Made by a program: the position numbers and the translations under genes. Shown one piece after another: positions 35,617 through 47,529 of a stretch of DNA of 64,000 nt. Numbering within the stretch: position 1 is the first letter of the stretch; the number at the start of each line of letters is the position of its first letter. The notes under the pieces were generated by a model, which was not told the DNA's origin, did no database searches, and saw only the letters and a program-made list of their open reading frames with translations. Source of the DNA: Aurifilum marmelostoma. Taxonomy: Eukaryota; Ascomycota; Sordariomycetes; Diaporthales; Cryphonectriaceae. The stretch covers positions 186,001 to 250,000 of the forward strand of contig JAMXSV010000019.1 of NCBI GenBank assembly GCA_027559495.1, read 5' to 3'.

Positions 35617-36323
35617 GAAGGAAGAATTAGTAGGGAGGTAGAAAGAGGGGCAAATTTATATATCAAGGAAGTCTAGGAAAGGAGCAGCTGCGCATCTTGA
35701 CAAATCTTCCCCCTAAAAGTGCCAAACTATAGGCATCGATCACTACGGAATCAGAAAATTGAAAATTGGCCGGCAGAATATAGGACGATAGGATGATAGG
35801 GTCGGGTCGATGTCATATCAAGGATACCGCCTGCCGTTCTTGTTAGTGGCGCTTCCTGCACAGTTCTGCCAGCTGCGGCCAGCTGGCCTGCACCCGTGCT
35901 GGACACCCTGCATTCAATCTCAGCGCAGTCCTCCCGAGCAGACTTATTCCATTGTGTCCTACCAAACAGAAAATGACACATATTCCTTGATTTCTTGGGG
36001 ATTCTTGACAACTGTATGCACCTCAGACAGCAGCCAAAAAGGGAAGGAACACGAGTAGGCCAAAGGCTGTCATGATACCATCATGGGCATCCAGTAATGC
36101 GCTTCTGGGAGGATGCTACCACGATTTAATGTTTCCAGAGATTTGCTGTTTTGATTCCTCTCAGCATTGGGTATCTATATACATCCTCGTGTGTGGTTAG
36201 GTCTTCATACCTCCAAAGCTATTCGACGCCCCCCCCCCCGGTAGGGGGAGTCTCTCGAATCTTTCAGCCCAGTCCCCGCTCATTATGTCTGGAAATAATC
36301 CTGATGGTGATTACTCGTTTCTT
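35617..36323. other. Spacer with C11 tract, no gene seen
   Basis: 5' flank of the Mtf1-like gene and 3' flank of the NLR fragment; a C11 run lies at 36229-36239. Only short frames. Confidence 0.6.
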
Positions 36324-37829
36324 TCAGGCACTCAGGCTTGTCAACCCTCTTTTGGAGTACCAATCAACAACCTCTGGAGAAGGAGGACTCGGCGTAGCAG
36401 GGGACGAGAACGAGTCCGACAGCGGACTCACAGGTGTCACCAACAGCATCTTTGTTGGGTCACCGCCTCCCACAAGGTTGGGCAATTCCAACCGTCCAGG
36501 AGAATTTGGCTCCAACCGGTCGTGTTTTTCCATTCCGTCCGTGCTTTGATCCACCTCAGACAAGACCTCGGTCTTGTGATGCTCCTTCGTCGTCTTCCAC
36601 ACCTTTCGAAGAACCCTGATCAGCCTGTACTTGGCGCCGTATACCGGTGCAAGCAGTTTCTTGGTCGATGTGCCCCGGCTCGCTTTGTTGAGGACGGCGT
36701 TAGGGTCAGCGTCGTTGACGCTGAAACCCTGTAGATATGTCCATCTCTTCCAGATGCGGCACCCGTTGGCTGTGAAGAGCCCCAGGAGCTCTGCTTGTGG
36801 CAGAAAATATCTGTATTGCCTTGGGCACAGCAGATGGCAGACCAGGTTGTCGACTACATATCGCAAGAGCGGAAATGAAGACATGGCCGTCTTCCTCTGG
36901 ACTTTGGCATGCTGCAGCCTCTCTTCCGGCTCTTGAGGCATGTCTCGGCCCAAGTGATCGAGCTCTGCCATGTTGAGATAGCTCAAGCATGCGTGCAGGA
37001 GGTGGTAGTGGCTATTGTCGATGAGGGCGTCTGTCGAGAGGAGTCTCGGCTGCTTCTCGTCGGGGGGAGGCGAGAGAGACTGAAATCCTGTGCCTTTTCG
37101 AAAGAACTCCAGGACAGAGTGATGTATTGGTCGGAGACGCTTCAGGCCCAGCGGGTCGTTGGATATCCTGCTGTCCGGGCCACCTGGAGACTCCAGCTTC
37201 AGCAGGCCCTGCGAGATGCGCTGTACCCACCTCCAGAAAAGCACAGGCGAGCCCATGGGAATCCCAGCGCCCAGCGCCTCATGATCTGCCGCGGTTTTCA
37301 TGTCCTCCATGGACATAGGTGGCTCGATGTCCAGAACAGAGGTCACATCCCACTCCGTGCGCCCTTCACGCTGACGTATCGCAAAGGTCAGCCTCATCGC
37401 AGCGAGCAGCTCATTGAGTCGTAACGGCTCTGCTGTCAGGATGACCCATTGCATCACCATGAAGGCCTGCGCTTGCTCCACAGCGCTCAGCCGACTCAGC
37501 TTCCAGGTGTACAGGTCGTCCAGTCTCCCGACCAACGTCGGTGCAATGTCGTCCAGCATGCCCATGATCACCTCCCCCGATACGCCGCTCTCGCTCGCCT
37601 CGTTGACAATGGCAGTTACCATCTCGGCCCACAGCTGCACGCCACCAGATTTGTCGACCATCTTGGCGGCGATCTCCTCCCGCTCGTCCACATCCGCAGC
37701 GAGTCGTGTGTCGATGTAGACCCTGATCTCCTCGGCGCTGTACTCGGGTATTGAGATTGGGAGCAGGCCGCTGCTGCTGAAGCCGGACCTCGTCATCGCC
37801 AATGCGCTTGTTCCCTCGCTGGTGGCCAT
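36324..37829 (-). pseudogene. NACHT/NLR-type protein lacking its NTPase half (truncated gene)
   Basis: The open frame of 501 aa starts at the first ATG (MATSEGTSAL, 37829). Almost immediately it reads SIPEYSAEEIRVYIDTRLA, then EIAAKMVDKSGGVQLWAEMV, DLYTWKLSRLS, MQWVILTAEPLRLNELLAAMR and RPIHHSVLEFF. This is the region that follows the NACHT nucleotide-binding domain in fungal NLR-like proteins, where the NTPase domain ends and the winged-helix-like linker begins. No P-loop, Walker B or N-terminal effector domain is visible on the minus strand in the 1.3 kb upstream. No ankyrin, WD or TPR repeats follow; the C-terminal 130 residues are Ser/Pro-rich. I infer a 5'-deleted NLR that may still make protein. 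Alternatively it is a stand-alone regulatory fragment; the frame is intact, which argues against old decay. Confidence 0.6.
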
Positions 37830-39161
37830 GGTCGGTAAGCGTACAGAAGTCCTGACACTCGCATGCACAATACACTCCCGATGGGATGTTTGGTCCCGCA
37901 GAACTTATTCCTCCGTGTCTGTGCCTTGTGTTCATGCGTGTCGTACCTGAAGACCCACGTTTTGTCTACTGCTCTCACTGCCTCAATGGTCAAATATGTC
38001 GTGTTGATGATTGGATCGCGTCCGTTTCGATGTCATCCGTCAATGTTTATCATCGCATTGCCTCTCCTGCGTCTTTGAATCCGGAAATCCTGGGTCCAAA
38101 TATTACTGTCTTCGAAAGGTTTCGTTGGGCAGCCGAATGTATTGGTCTTCCTGAACACGCATACTGTGTACTCACACTTCAAGTCTCATCAGAGACCTGA
38201 CTGAACACGGATAGAAGATGTGGTGTCTCGTGTATTTTTGAGTGGCAGCAGGCGACCCCCACCCCTGGTGGCCGGATGGTCTCCCATGTTTCTTCCGCCG
38301 CATGAAGTTTCGAGCAAGGTCCACAGGCCGTGCGCACGTAAAGCTACGACCAGAACGTTACGCGGCGTTCAGGCAAGGGTTTTATTTCCCCTTCCACTGG
38401 AGGAGAGTGGTCAGAAGGGCCAGTGTCACCTTTTGGTAGAGGTCCAGGGTATGTTCGTGTTTCAGAAGCCCTCTACCGCGTGGTAGGAAGTTAAAAGAAG
38501 TCGCATTGCAGCGCAGCAGGCGCGGACATCGGATGACCCTGAGCTAGGGCCCCGGTTTTCCCGGCTCAGCCCCCCGGGGGGAGGGGGGTTCATTGGCGCA
38601 CCACGGTCGGGGTCGCCGCGATGAAACCAGATTTGGAAGCTTGGATAACTTTGAGAGGAGCCACGGCGGGTTCCTGCGGGCAATTAAAGCGAGTAGTGTC
38701 AACACCTTCCCTTCTTCGAGGTTTGATCTGAGGAATGAGAATCGTTCTGACGAGTTCCCCCATTCCAGCACCTATGGGATACGTAGTCAAACTACGGGAA
38801 GTCGGTTCACGTGTGTGGCATGCCACTCAATTTAAAAAGAAAACAAGGGTTGAATTGATTTGTCATTCCATAACTGCCCCATTTGACGTCCATGAGATCC
38901 ATCTCACTGCCTCGATGCCGGCGCCAAAACCCACTCAGTGCATCAAGACTAAAGCAGCACGTCTCTTGCTACAGCGATGTGGCTCTTGTCTTCGGGCCTC
39001 ATCTCGAGGTCGTCAATATCGTCCAGAGACTCCAGGTTGGAAGGTCGGTCCGTTCGTCCTGATCCAGCCGCACTCCGAGTCCTGTGTTCGCCGCCATGTC
39101 GGTCAGTATCCACAAAGGTCAAAGCATGTCGTTTATATTTAGGTTCCAATACGCACCGACT
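37830..39161. other. Intergenic stretch, no gene seen
   Basis: Searched specifically for the missing NACHT exons of the neighbouring NLR fragment: no P-loop-like GxxGxGK[ST] reading was noticed on the minus strand. Contains a CCCCCCGGGGGGAGGGGGG patch near 38570-38590. Confidence 0.5.
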
Positions 39162-40493
39162 TCAACCTTCGAAAACCCTGTCCTCACTGTCGAACGAATC
39201 GAACCAGTAGGTGGTCGTGAACCGTTCTGCATCTCCCGCTGTGAAGTTGGGCTCGGTGTAGACATGGAGTTGCTGACCATCCTCCTCGATGTGAGCTGTT
39301 TTGTATTTGCTGAAGTGGAGGTGTTCCTCCTCCATCGTCCCAAGCTGGTCGTTGATGTGTGCCCACTCCCACTCCCATCGATGCAACAGCTGCTCGAGGT
39401 GGTTGGGACCAGTGCTGTTGATGTTGAACGTCACACATATGTCGCAGTTCTCCGCACCGTCGGGGCCCTGGAAACAAAAACAAGGATCGCCGCGATAGTC
39501 GTCGTCCTCAAAGAATGAGACACAGATGGCCCGGATGGCGGGGAAGAACTGGGTGAGGAAGTGCTGACGAAAGACCTGCCTGTGGCAGCTATCTCGTAAG
39601 GTGATGCGCAGACTCTTGACGCCGTGCGGGGCCGTGTCGCTACGTTGGACCTCACAGGCAATGTAACGGGCATGTAGAGCCTGCAGGCCGATCTTGTGTA
39701 CATGTTCGAGGCCCCACAGGTCCTCGAAGGCATGAGGCTCGAACATCTCGTTGAAATCCTCGTCAAAGACGAGAGTGTCCACTGCAGGGTTCCACCACAG
39801 GCCGGGCTCGTTCTCTTGTTGGTTCTTGAAGATGTACACTCCATGCTCGAGCATGTACAGGCGGGTCTCGTAGCAGACTTGGGTCAGATTTGGCTGAGCC
39901 AGAGGGTGGGGGTCCTCTTCGGTTTTCTTCGCAGCAAAGATCCACCTCTTGCGGCCGTTGGGCTTGCTAGCGGGCGTGGTGTACTCGTTGGCGACCGTTA
40001 TAACCTTTGGGTCAGGCAGAGCCTCCTTGTAGATCATGTAACGAAGCTCGATGGGCAGGGAGAACAAGGAGCCTGGGGGGAGGGCACGAGGGATGAATGG
40101 ATCTAGCTGGTGATCCATGTAGACCTCTGATAGCTTTGGTGGACGAGGCTCCTCAGGCTCATGGTCGTGGGTGGGCGAGGTGATATTGTCGAGATTGTTA
40201 TCACGGTGGGGAGGAGTGTGGAGACTGCGACCATGGTAGATTTGGTTATCCAGATTGTGGCCATAAAAGTAGGTCGGATTGTTGACATTGTGATTGTAGT
40301 AGGGTTGGGTACTGAGACTCTGACCATGGCAGGCCACATTGTCAAGATTCTGATCATGGTGGTCAACGTTGTCGAGATCATGATCATAGTAGACGAGCGT
40401 CAGATGACACTTGGTGTTGGTCTGGCCCTGCTCTGGCTGCGCGGCCAGGTTGCTGCCAGCGCAGCGCGCAGAGGAGGTTGGGGATAGATCCAT
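39162..40493 (-). CDS. 2EXR-domain protein with N-terminal decapeptide repeats
   Basis: A single exon of 443 aa from the ATG at 40493; the open frame continues upstream but without another ATG. Residues 38-107 consist of about seven degenerate ten-residue units with a consensus near [HN]xLDNxxxH (for example DNVDHHDQNL, DNVACHGQSL, DNQIYHGRSL, DNITSPTHDH). Residues 135-160 read LFSLPIELRYMIYKEALPDP, the start of the 2EXR domain, an F-box-like helical module expanded in ascomycetes. Conserved 2EXR-type segments follow: PNLTQVCYETRLYML, NPAVDTLVFDEDF and LWGLEHVHKIGLQ. The function of 2EXR proteins is mostly unknown; an adaptor role by analogy with F-box proteins is only inferred. Confidence 0.78.
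   Translation of the reverse strand: MDLSPTSSARCAGSNLAAQPEQGQTNTKCHLTLVYYDHDLDNVDHHDQNLDNVACHGQSLSTQPYYNHNVNNPTYFYGHNLDNQIYHGRSLHTPPHRDNNLDNITSPTHDHEPEEPRPPKLSEVYMDHQLDPFIPRALPPGSLFSLPIELRYMIYKEALPDPKVITVANEYTTPASKPNGRKRWIFAAKKTEEDPHPLAQPNLTQVCYETRLYMLEHGVYIFKNQQENEPGLWWNPAVDTLVFDEDFNEMFEPHAFEDLWGLEHVHKIGLQALHARYIACEVQRSDTAPHGVKSLRITLRDSCHRQVFRQHFLTQFFPAIRAICVSFFEDDDYRGDPCFCFQGPDGAENCDICVTFNINSTGPNHLEQLLHRWEWEWAHINDQLGTMEEEHLHFSKYKTAHIEEDGQQLHVYTEPNFTAGDAERFTTTYWFDSFDSEDRVFEG
40173..40382 (-). repeat. About seven degenerate 30-bp coding repeats
   Basis: Codes for the decapeptide repeat at residues 38-107 of the 2EXR protein. On the + strand the units read as recurrent GATTGT/ACATTGTC and TTGTCGAGATT-like words spaced by about 30 bp. 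Units differ by many substitutions, so this is not a fresh duplication. Confidence 0.7.
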
Positions 40494-41092
40494 GGCCGAA
40501 CTGGTGTGTTCGACAATGGATCTGATGCAGAGGAAAGAAAGGCTGTTGAGTAAGTAGATGAAAGCAGAGGGAAGAAGAAGAATGGTGGTGCTCAACGACT
40601 GAGTTGATGTAAAAGAAGGAAGAAGGAAATGGACGTCGAGTGGATCGAAAGTTGTGGACAATAGAAGCCTGCTGGGGGTCTGAGTTGTCACAGCAGGAGG
40701 CTTAACTAGAAAGGACCAGAGTCAACGCATCAAGCAAAGAAAATATATTACACGGCAGGCAGTGCCTGTTGCCTCCAGGTGATTCACTGAATTGACATCA
40801 AATCTGCTTGCCTCTATCCTGGAGGTACTTGGGGTACTTTGATACCCACATATGTTTCGAATCACTCGTCCAGACAGGCATTTCCTCAACCCAAAGTATT
40901 CCACCAATACTAGCTGGCTTTATGAGTTTCTGCTCTGATCTTCTCGAGTTCACCTTGACTTTGCTTGCAGGCAGCCAGCTTGTCTTCACTCATCCAGACT
41001 GAGGCCAACAAAGGTGTCCTTGCACTACTGTATGGCTGCTACCATCCTTGTACCATTCTGCTTTTCATGTGCGCATTGACCCTATGCTTCCC
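40494..41092. other. Spacer between 2EXR and P450 genes
   Basis: 599 bp: 5' flank of the 2EXR gene and 3' flank of the P450. No gene seen. Confidence 0.6.
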
Positions 41093-43306
41093 TCATTTAT
41101 GCCGCCTTATTATGAGCATCGGCATATCCCATTGGTAGACAAACCACGCATCATGATACTTCCACTGATGAGAGGGGTCCTGCAGCTTGATCTTGTCGTG
41201 GAAGATGCGTCAGTACCTAGGTACCATCCTGTGAACGAGGATATTTGTAGCACCTCATTCTGGAGTCATCAATGGAAGGGAGGGGAGGAGTGAGTGGACT
41301 TCTTACATCAAAGACGGAATACAGCGTTGCCAACAGCTTGAAGAGTTCAAGCTGCGCAAAGTAGCGGCCCATGCACACACGGGAGCCACCACCAAATGTA
41401 TGGTCTGCAACATCACGCATTCTTCTGAGCCGGGCTTCGAACTTGGACTTGTCCTCGCCGTCTCGCCTGAGCCACCGGTCTGGGCTGAAATCATCCGCGT
41501 CGTCGCCGAACACGGCACGGTTGCGGTTCGTCACTGCAGGATTGACACCCACTTTGGTTCCAGCGGGTATGAAGCGTCCATCAGGGAGGGCAAAGCCCCC
41601 CGGCGGGACCACGCGCTCCAGGATCATGGCTATACCGGGATTGATGCGCAAGGCCTCTCTTGTCACAGCATCTAGGTATGGGAGATTCTTGATGTCGGCC
41701 CACTGCGCAGGAAGCGAGAGACGCGCGTTGTCCAGCTCTGCAGTGAGTTTGGCGTGAGCTTGTGGCGTCTTGGCCAAATAGTATACGGCCGCTCTCATGG
41801 TAGCAGAGGTTGTATCGCCGCCTGCCAGAACATTCAGCATCAGCCACGATACGATCTGGGTGTTGTCAACCTTGGGATCCTGGCATATTTTCTTTCTATA
41901 TGGTCGGGACGGTCAGCTTCCAACCCACGTCACAAGTTTGGGCGCGGTCGGGATAACAACACACTGACAGTTTGGTGTACTTGTCCAGGTAGTGCTCCGC
42001 AGACGTTGCTCTCTCCCCTTTGGCTTCCAATTGTTGATCATATTCAGCCACTACTTTGTACGCATAGAAAATACCCGTCAATGTTGGCTTTGGTCCAATG
42101 CGTAGTATCGGATTCTTGTCCAGAAGCTTATCGATCCATGGGATTTGCGAAATCGGCGCGAAGTAGTACAGACCCTTGGTTGAATCACCGATCCTGCGCC
42201 AAGTCAGGAAAGAAAAGGTATATGAGGGGGGCGGGGGCCAAGAGGTGAGCCATGGGTCAGAAGCAGGAGTAGTCATCTCTGGGTTCCTAGAAATGATTAG
42301 ACACTCACAAATTATCTACGTCCTTCTCTTGGTCAAGGAAACCATAATGCCGACCGAAGCTGATGTTCGCCGTCACATCCCATGCAAAATAGCCCAGCCA
42401 TTCGTCCATCATGCAGACCTTGCCAGCGTTCTTCCCGTCGACGAACTTGGCCTCCAGCTTCTGAAGTAGCTTGCTGAGGGTCTCGTCGACGGCTGGTTCT
42501 TGCTCGAGAACCCTTGTCCTGGGAGACATAATTGTGTGAGCATGAACTTTGCGCTGTGGTCGCAGAGGACGAGGCTTCGGGGTGCTCACATGGTCCAGAG
42601 ACTGCGGATCGGCCTCATGTGCTTGTCATGCCACGCATCGTCATCTGTATTGAAGACGTTGGAGATTATTTTCCCGTCAATTAGAGCATCATCTAGTGAT
42701 TTATTATTATTACAACGCCAATGAATTACCAAGGTTGAGACGAGACAACCTAGTTCAGGCTGCGGAGGTATTATATCATACTGGCTCGATACATATTAGA
42801 CTACACAACGTATCACGTCAGAAGCTCTGCTCCAAGTACTTAAGGTACTGACTTGCCCAGGGGACTTGCCTTTTTCCAAGGGTCTTTGGTGGTGTAAATC
42901 GTTCGGATGAGATCCGGGTTCCCTATACTGACGGCGTTAGGTCCGATCCTCACAGCCGTAGCATCATATCTGCGATGCCACTTTAGGTGTGTTGTGTCGA
43001 TGTCGCCCTTTGCAGACCTGTTTATTCGGGAGAAGCTGTCAACAGGCATTCGCTTCGCCCAATAGCGAAAATTTACTCTCAGGAGCCCCAAAGTATTATC
43101 AAAACGTTCCAGACAGGATGTACGTTGGGGGTCTATGGAACACACCATATAGCACGCCAAAGGTCGCTGAACCTGGCAGCAAAAGGCCCTGGAAAATCCT
43201 TCAGTGGCGAGAAGAGCAGTTCCCAGACGACCCTTAGAATGATTAGGAAGAATAACCCCAGAGCGAAATGGACGCTCATGTCCTGGGTGAGACTCCCAAG
43301 ACCCAT
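41093..43306 (-). CDS. Cytochrome P450 monooxygenase (pisatin demethylase-like)
   Basis: Seven exons, 43306-43146, 43017-42857, 42692-42590, 42518-42309, 42193-41969, 41895-41307 and 41191-41093, give 515 aa. Exon 1 carries the membrane anchor (VHFALGLFFLIILRVVW) and the proline-hinge KDFPGPFAARFSDLWRA. Core motifs are the I-helix AGGDTT (311-316), E367-A-L-R370 of the K-helix, PDRW, and the heme loop FGGGSRVCMG with ligand C461. The last 33 codons come from a separate exon (IKLQDPSHQWKYHDAWFVYQ...), which restores the family C-terminus. All junctions keep frame and conserved alignment. Intron 2 (42856-42693) needs a GC-AG donor, GCAAGT. The anchor implies an ER enzyme using P450 reductase. 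Closest resemblance is to the benzoate/pisatin-demethylase-like fungal P450 clan; the substrate is unknown. A neighbouring fatty-acid dioxygenase makes an oxylipin substrate worth considering. Confidence 0.9.
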
Positions 43307-45192
43307 GATATTTTGTGAGGGGATGGTCAGTTGCAGACCACACCAGACGGGCCATCAACGGAGTTTGCAGTGACTCCTCATGGTGTATTTATTGATGTGC
43401 GAGAGAGGGGTAGAGGGCAGCATGTTGCCCGACCGACCAATCGTCATTGTGTGATGTATAAGCACCAGGGCTCAGTCAATCTCCACAAGGTTGTAGAGAG
43501 GTGCGTCGCAGACTCATCTTGATAAGGAAACGCGGATGGATCATACTTGATAGTCCTGGGGGCCGAATCACACCCTCGACACTAGAGTAACGGTAGGGAC
43601 CACAGCGCTGCTGTACTGGCTGATACAACCAGCGCTCCGCTGAATTTGCACCTCGACTCCCGCTAAGACCTCAGAAGCCGTTAGATTCAACCGAACAATA
43701 GATGCATGAGTGTGGCGATGGCCTGCAGACTGCTGGCGTCATGGGACTTCTGATGAGCGGACAACGGTCTGCTGCATGAACGGGAAACTTACGAATGTTC
43801 TGTCGGACCAGACGCCTCGAAATGGCCAAGCTGGAATCAGGGATGTAACTTCGTTTACCCTCAGAAGATCCAGGCCCGACGTCTTTATTATTTCCACTGT
43901 ATTCCAATATTCCCGTCCACCCAGATATTTGGTTCTAAGCACAGGTTGCCAGACCATCGCCAGTGCTGGACACACCCGCGTCGAACTTCAGCAATAACAG
44001 CTATCCTGGGGAAGATAGCTGCAGATGGAAATCCAGATATCTGAATGCAAGCCTTTGGGAGCCCACAACATGAAATAAAATGATATTATGACCCCTTAGA
44101 ACATGACAAATCTGACAGTTCCTTTCGATCTTGTGTACTGTAGCTTAGTAGGCAGGGTAGGGTTAGGGGCAGAAGTGCTTATCTAATCGATGAGCAAGCA
44201 ATGCAACAACGACGTTGGGGTCGACGTGCATGGTGATAGTTCGTCCCCTTTCCTACAACAAACAATCCCTCTGCCACTAGCCGAATCAGTGAGTCTGCTC
44301 TTCTGCGCAATGGCGTTCTGGATCAACTCAGCCATCAGAGTTCTTCTCGTCTGTGAGGTACGTGCTGCGCAGCCACAAACACGCGCCCTCTTTGATCCGA
44401 AGTCCTTACCGCATCCCAATCCCCAAGAATAAGCGCCGTGAAAGGACTTCAACAACACTGCTGACCGGTCATGTATCATCTTCAGAACTACATAGTTGCT
44501 CAGGTTTGTTCAAAGTCCTTGTAATCTCTGTCTGTTCCTGTCTCTAAGATCTTTTGCCCAGATTCTACGCAGCCCTGGATTCCACAACGCCGTTCGTCGC
44601 ATTCACCGGAGGGTTCAGGATCACAAGTATGGCCGCGATCCTCACGAGCCACTGCGGCCAGGCGAGGCGACAGGTAGGCCTCATCCATAGATATGCTGCA
44701 TGCAAGCCGAAATCCGTGCTGACTGGTCGGTACCCTTGGCAAATATAGAACTCCCCGAGTCGAGCAACAATGGCTTCCTGAAGCACTTTGTGCACGAGCT
44801 CCGCAATCAGTTCCGCGGCACGCCGACAAACCCTCCGCCGCCTCCAGGGCCCCCTCGACCTCCGCGCAGATGAAGTGGGCCAAAGAGGGAATAAATCCAT
44901 ACCAAGTGCTTGACGAGTCAACTCTACGACAGACCGAGGCGGTTACAACAAACACATATGACTGTGCCCGGAAGGACTTAGCCTTGCCCTCCGCCTCTGA
45001 GCGTTCGCCTTAGCGATCCAAGCGATTCCAACGGTGGCGACTTCGGAAAACATGTGTGTGCATATTAAACTGTCTGGGGGCTGCTCAGGCATGCAGGCAG
45101 CAATCAGGAAAGGAAGAAAACAAAGGAAAACGGGGTTGATCAAATCACACTCCAGCCTCGCTATACCGTCTTCCACGATTACTCCGGCTTGT
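43307..45192. other. Intergenic stretch with unresolved minus-strand frame
   Basis: 5' flank of the P450 gene and 3' flank of the DUF2235 gene. A minus-strand frame at 44921-44565 has a helix-like stretch (AAELIAELVHKVLQEAIVARL), but no start, family or splice partner could be supported. No gene is called. Confidence 0.45.
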
Positions 45193-47529
45193 TCAGCCTG
45201 CCTGCTCACGCCTCTTCCATACCTCGGTCACTGGATCTCCTTCGTTCTCCACGCACACCCAGTCTCCCATTCCATAAGATTCTGGGGCGACTCTACAACC
45301 TCTACCACCGCCCCCGACAATGAGATTACCCGGCCGGTAACTCGCGTCTTCCTTCATCCGACGAATCACGCTGCCGTGCACTCGCACGTTGTCTGGAATG
45401 TCCCGGACTTCGCCACACGGCAGAGGCCACCGAATTGGTTTCCACGTGCCGTCCGATTGAAGATCCATCCGTCGAAACGGCATGTATTCCATGAATTTCC
45501 AACTCAGCACTGTCATGAAGTGCAGACCGCAGCCAAAGCTGAGCGAGTCGTGAATGCGGGCTACATGCGCCTTGTGCATCATCGCATGAAACTCAGAGCG
45601 CGGGTCGTATTCAGTCGTGGCCGTCCTACTGGTGGTATCCGCAGTTTCAGCCTCTGGACCATCCTCCTCTTCCGCTTTCTGTGTCCCGGCGACCGATCTG
45701 ATGGCAGAGATTCTGATGTCAGGGACTATAAGGCGGTCGATGTTCTTTCCATGCGGCGCAGCAGTCGACTTGTGGTCGGTCATAGCGTGGTAGCAGCCCA
45801 TGGCGATGACTTTCTCTACATCGAACGAGAGGCCGGCCCTGATCGCCTCCCGTACCATCCATACCAGCGGCACGTGGCTGGTACTCTTTGTGTCTTCCTC
45901 GACCTCCCACCCACCACCGACGTCGCCGTGGCCGCCTGCGAACCAGACCTCGTCGATATCTTGGTCCATCTCGTTCTCAGACTCGGAGTCTGCCTCATCA
46001 TCTCCGTTCAGGGGTCCCACTTGAGAATAATCGGATGCCGTGTCTATCGTATGCAGAGTGGCTCGAGACTTTGAGCGCGAATGCCTGCGGAATGGCGTTG
46101 GGTCGTGTGGCCCGCTCATATCATCTGGCATTGGGACCATGAGTTTGCTGGTCTGCGACGACCCGCGCCCCCGACGTTCGTCTTGGGTTGCCTCGGATTT
46201 TCGCTCCGGCTGCTCCGGGCCATCCTTACCCGTGGTGGATCTACGGCGGTACTTTTCCTGCACTCCGTGGACCATCTGGCCGATGGGGGCGTGGAGACTA
46301 TGATGAAGAGAGCTGCGGTGGCGCTGTCTTGTCTTTGACTCGCTCTGGTATAGCAAGTCCTGGCGGAACTTGGCGCGTCGCTCGTCGATGCTCACGGCAT
46401 GCCGGATGACCTTGGCTGAGCTCCTGGCAGTGTAAGGGAATTTGCTGCGCTCCATCCAGGCAGTCTCGAACCTTGGGACGCTGTTGACGGTGTCGAAGAG
46501 CCCGAGAAACCGGATACGCCTCACCGGCCGACTGAAGGTCTCACGGAAGCCCTTCATGTATTCGTACATCTCGATCCTCTTCTTCTGTGCTTCATTGTTG
46601 TCCCCGCGTTCGTTTCGGCGGCACTGCCACTGAGAAAAGGCTTTCCACGCGAAGACTACCATTTCCTCGTTGCCGTGCGACAGCAATCCGACATAGTCGA
46701 GCATCTCAGCCAGGAAGCGGGCAATGTACGACCCTCGACTGAAGCCGAAGATATAGATCTCGTCCCCGGGACAATAGAACCGCATCAGGAAGCGATAGCC
46801 GCCGACCACATGCTGGTCAAAAGACGAACCTACCGCGCTATCTTTTGCCTTGAGGTACCAGGACTTGAGACGCGCGCGCCGAGATGTGTGTGTGAGCGAG
46901 TCGGACACTACATATGTACCTATGCCAGCTGTTTTCAGAGGACAAGACCAGGAATGTCAGTTTTGCTGCAGCAAGCCCCTGAAGGATCCAATGCTTGCTC
47001 ACGTTGATAGTAATGATCTGTTTCGATGTCAGCGTGTGGTCGAGCATTACGCAGATTGAACGGCTTTGGGCTTACACTGATCGTTTGCAGTGCGGTCGAG
47101 CATCCTGAAGATCTTGAGGATGTTGGAGTCGCTGTCGTCTCCGTGGAACTTGTTCCCTGTTCCATCAAAGCAGAGAACCAGCTTCCGATGACTGTGTTTC
47201 TTGCGCTGGGACATAACGGCGTTCGAACCTATTGCAGCGACTGAACCCATTGGTACAAAGTCCCCTATAGCGGTTCTCATGCTGGACCCCTTTTTGAACG
47301 CACGTAGAGGGAGGTGTTCCGGGGGGTTAAGATCTGATGGAGGAGGGATCTCATGGGCGCATGGTACAAGAAGCGGATTCTGTGACCCCATTTGCCTCTG
47401 CCATGCACCAATCTCATCCACATGGTTGGTCTTCGCAGTCATCACGGCGATTGGCTCCTGACGAAGCTCTCTGACCTCCGCTTGGTATGCCGGTCTAGCG
47501 GCACCAGCTTGGAACAACGAGATGGGCAT
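45193..47529 (-). CDS. DUF2235 alpha/beta-hydrolase (Tle1-like phospholipase fold)
   Basis: Three exons, 47529-47076, 47017-47003 and 46928-45193, give 734 aa. The middle exon is only 15 nt and encodes HYYQ, completing the signature Y-HYYQ-PGIGTYV. The family begins with RKLVLCFDGTGNKF; the nucleophile elbow is GFSRGS (S220 in IYIFGFSRGSYIAR). LGLFDTVNSVP supplies the Asp region, and DEVWFAGGHGDVGGGW carries the His region. Together they form the DUF2235 catalytic triad. Bacterial type VI effectors of this fold (Tle1) are phospholipases; fungal members are poorly studied, so lipase-like action is inferred. A 110-residue charged, Ser-rich insertion (about 385-480) separates the motifs. The first 100 residues are disordered, with no signal peptide. 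The gene is divergent from the dioxygenase gene across a 1.5-kb region. Confidence 0.88.

Noticed and set aside
44565..44921. Minus-strand frame with helix-like AAELIAELVHKVLQEAIVARL
   Set aside because: No credible ATG, partner exon or family; too little to call a gene.
45034..46074. 346-codon plus-strand frame opposite the DUF2235 gene
   Set aside because: Lies antisense to a well-supported coding exon and has no recognisable domain.
47209..47230. GTTCGAAC-like word resembling a tRNA T-arm
   Set aside because: Inside the DUF2235 first exon, with no matching acceptor, D-arm or anticodon stems.
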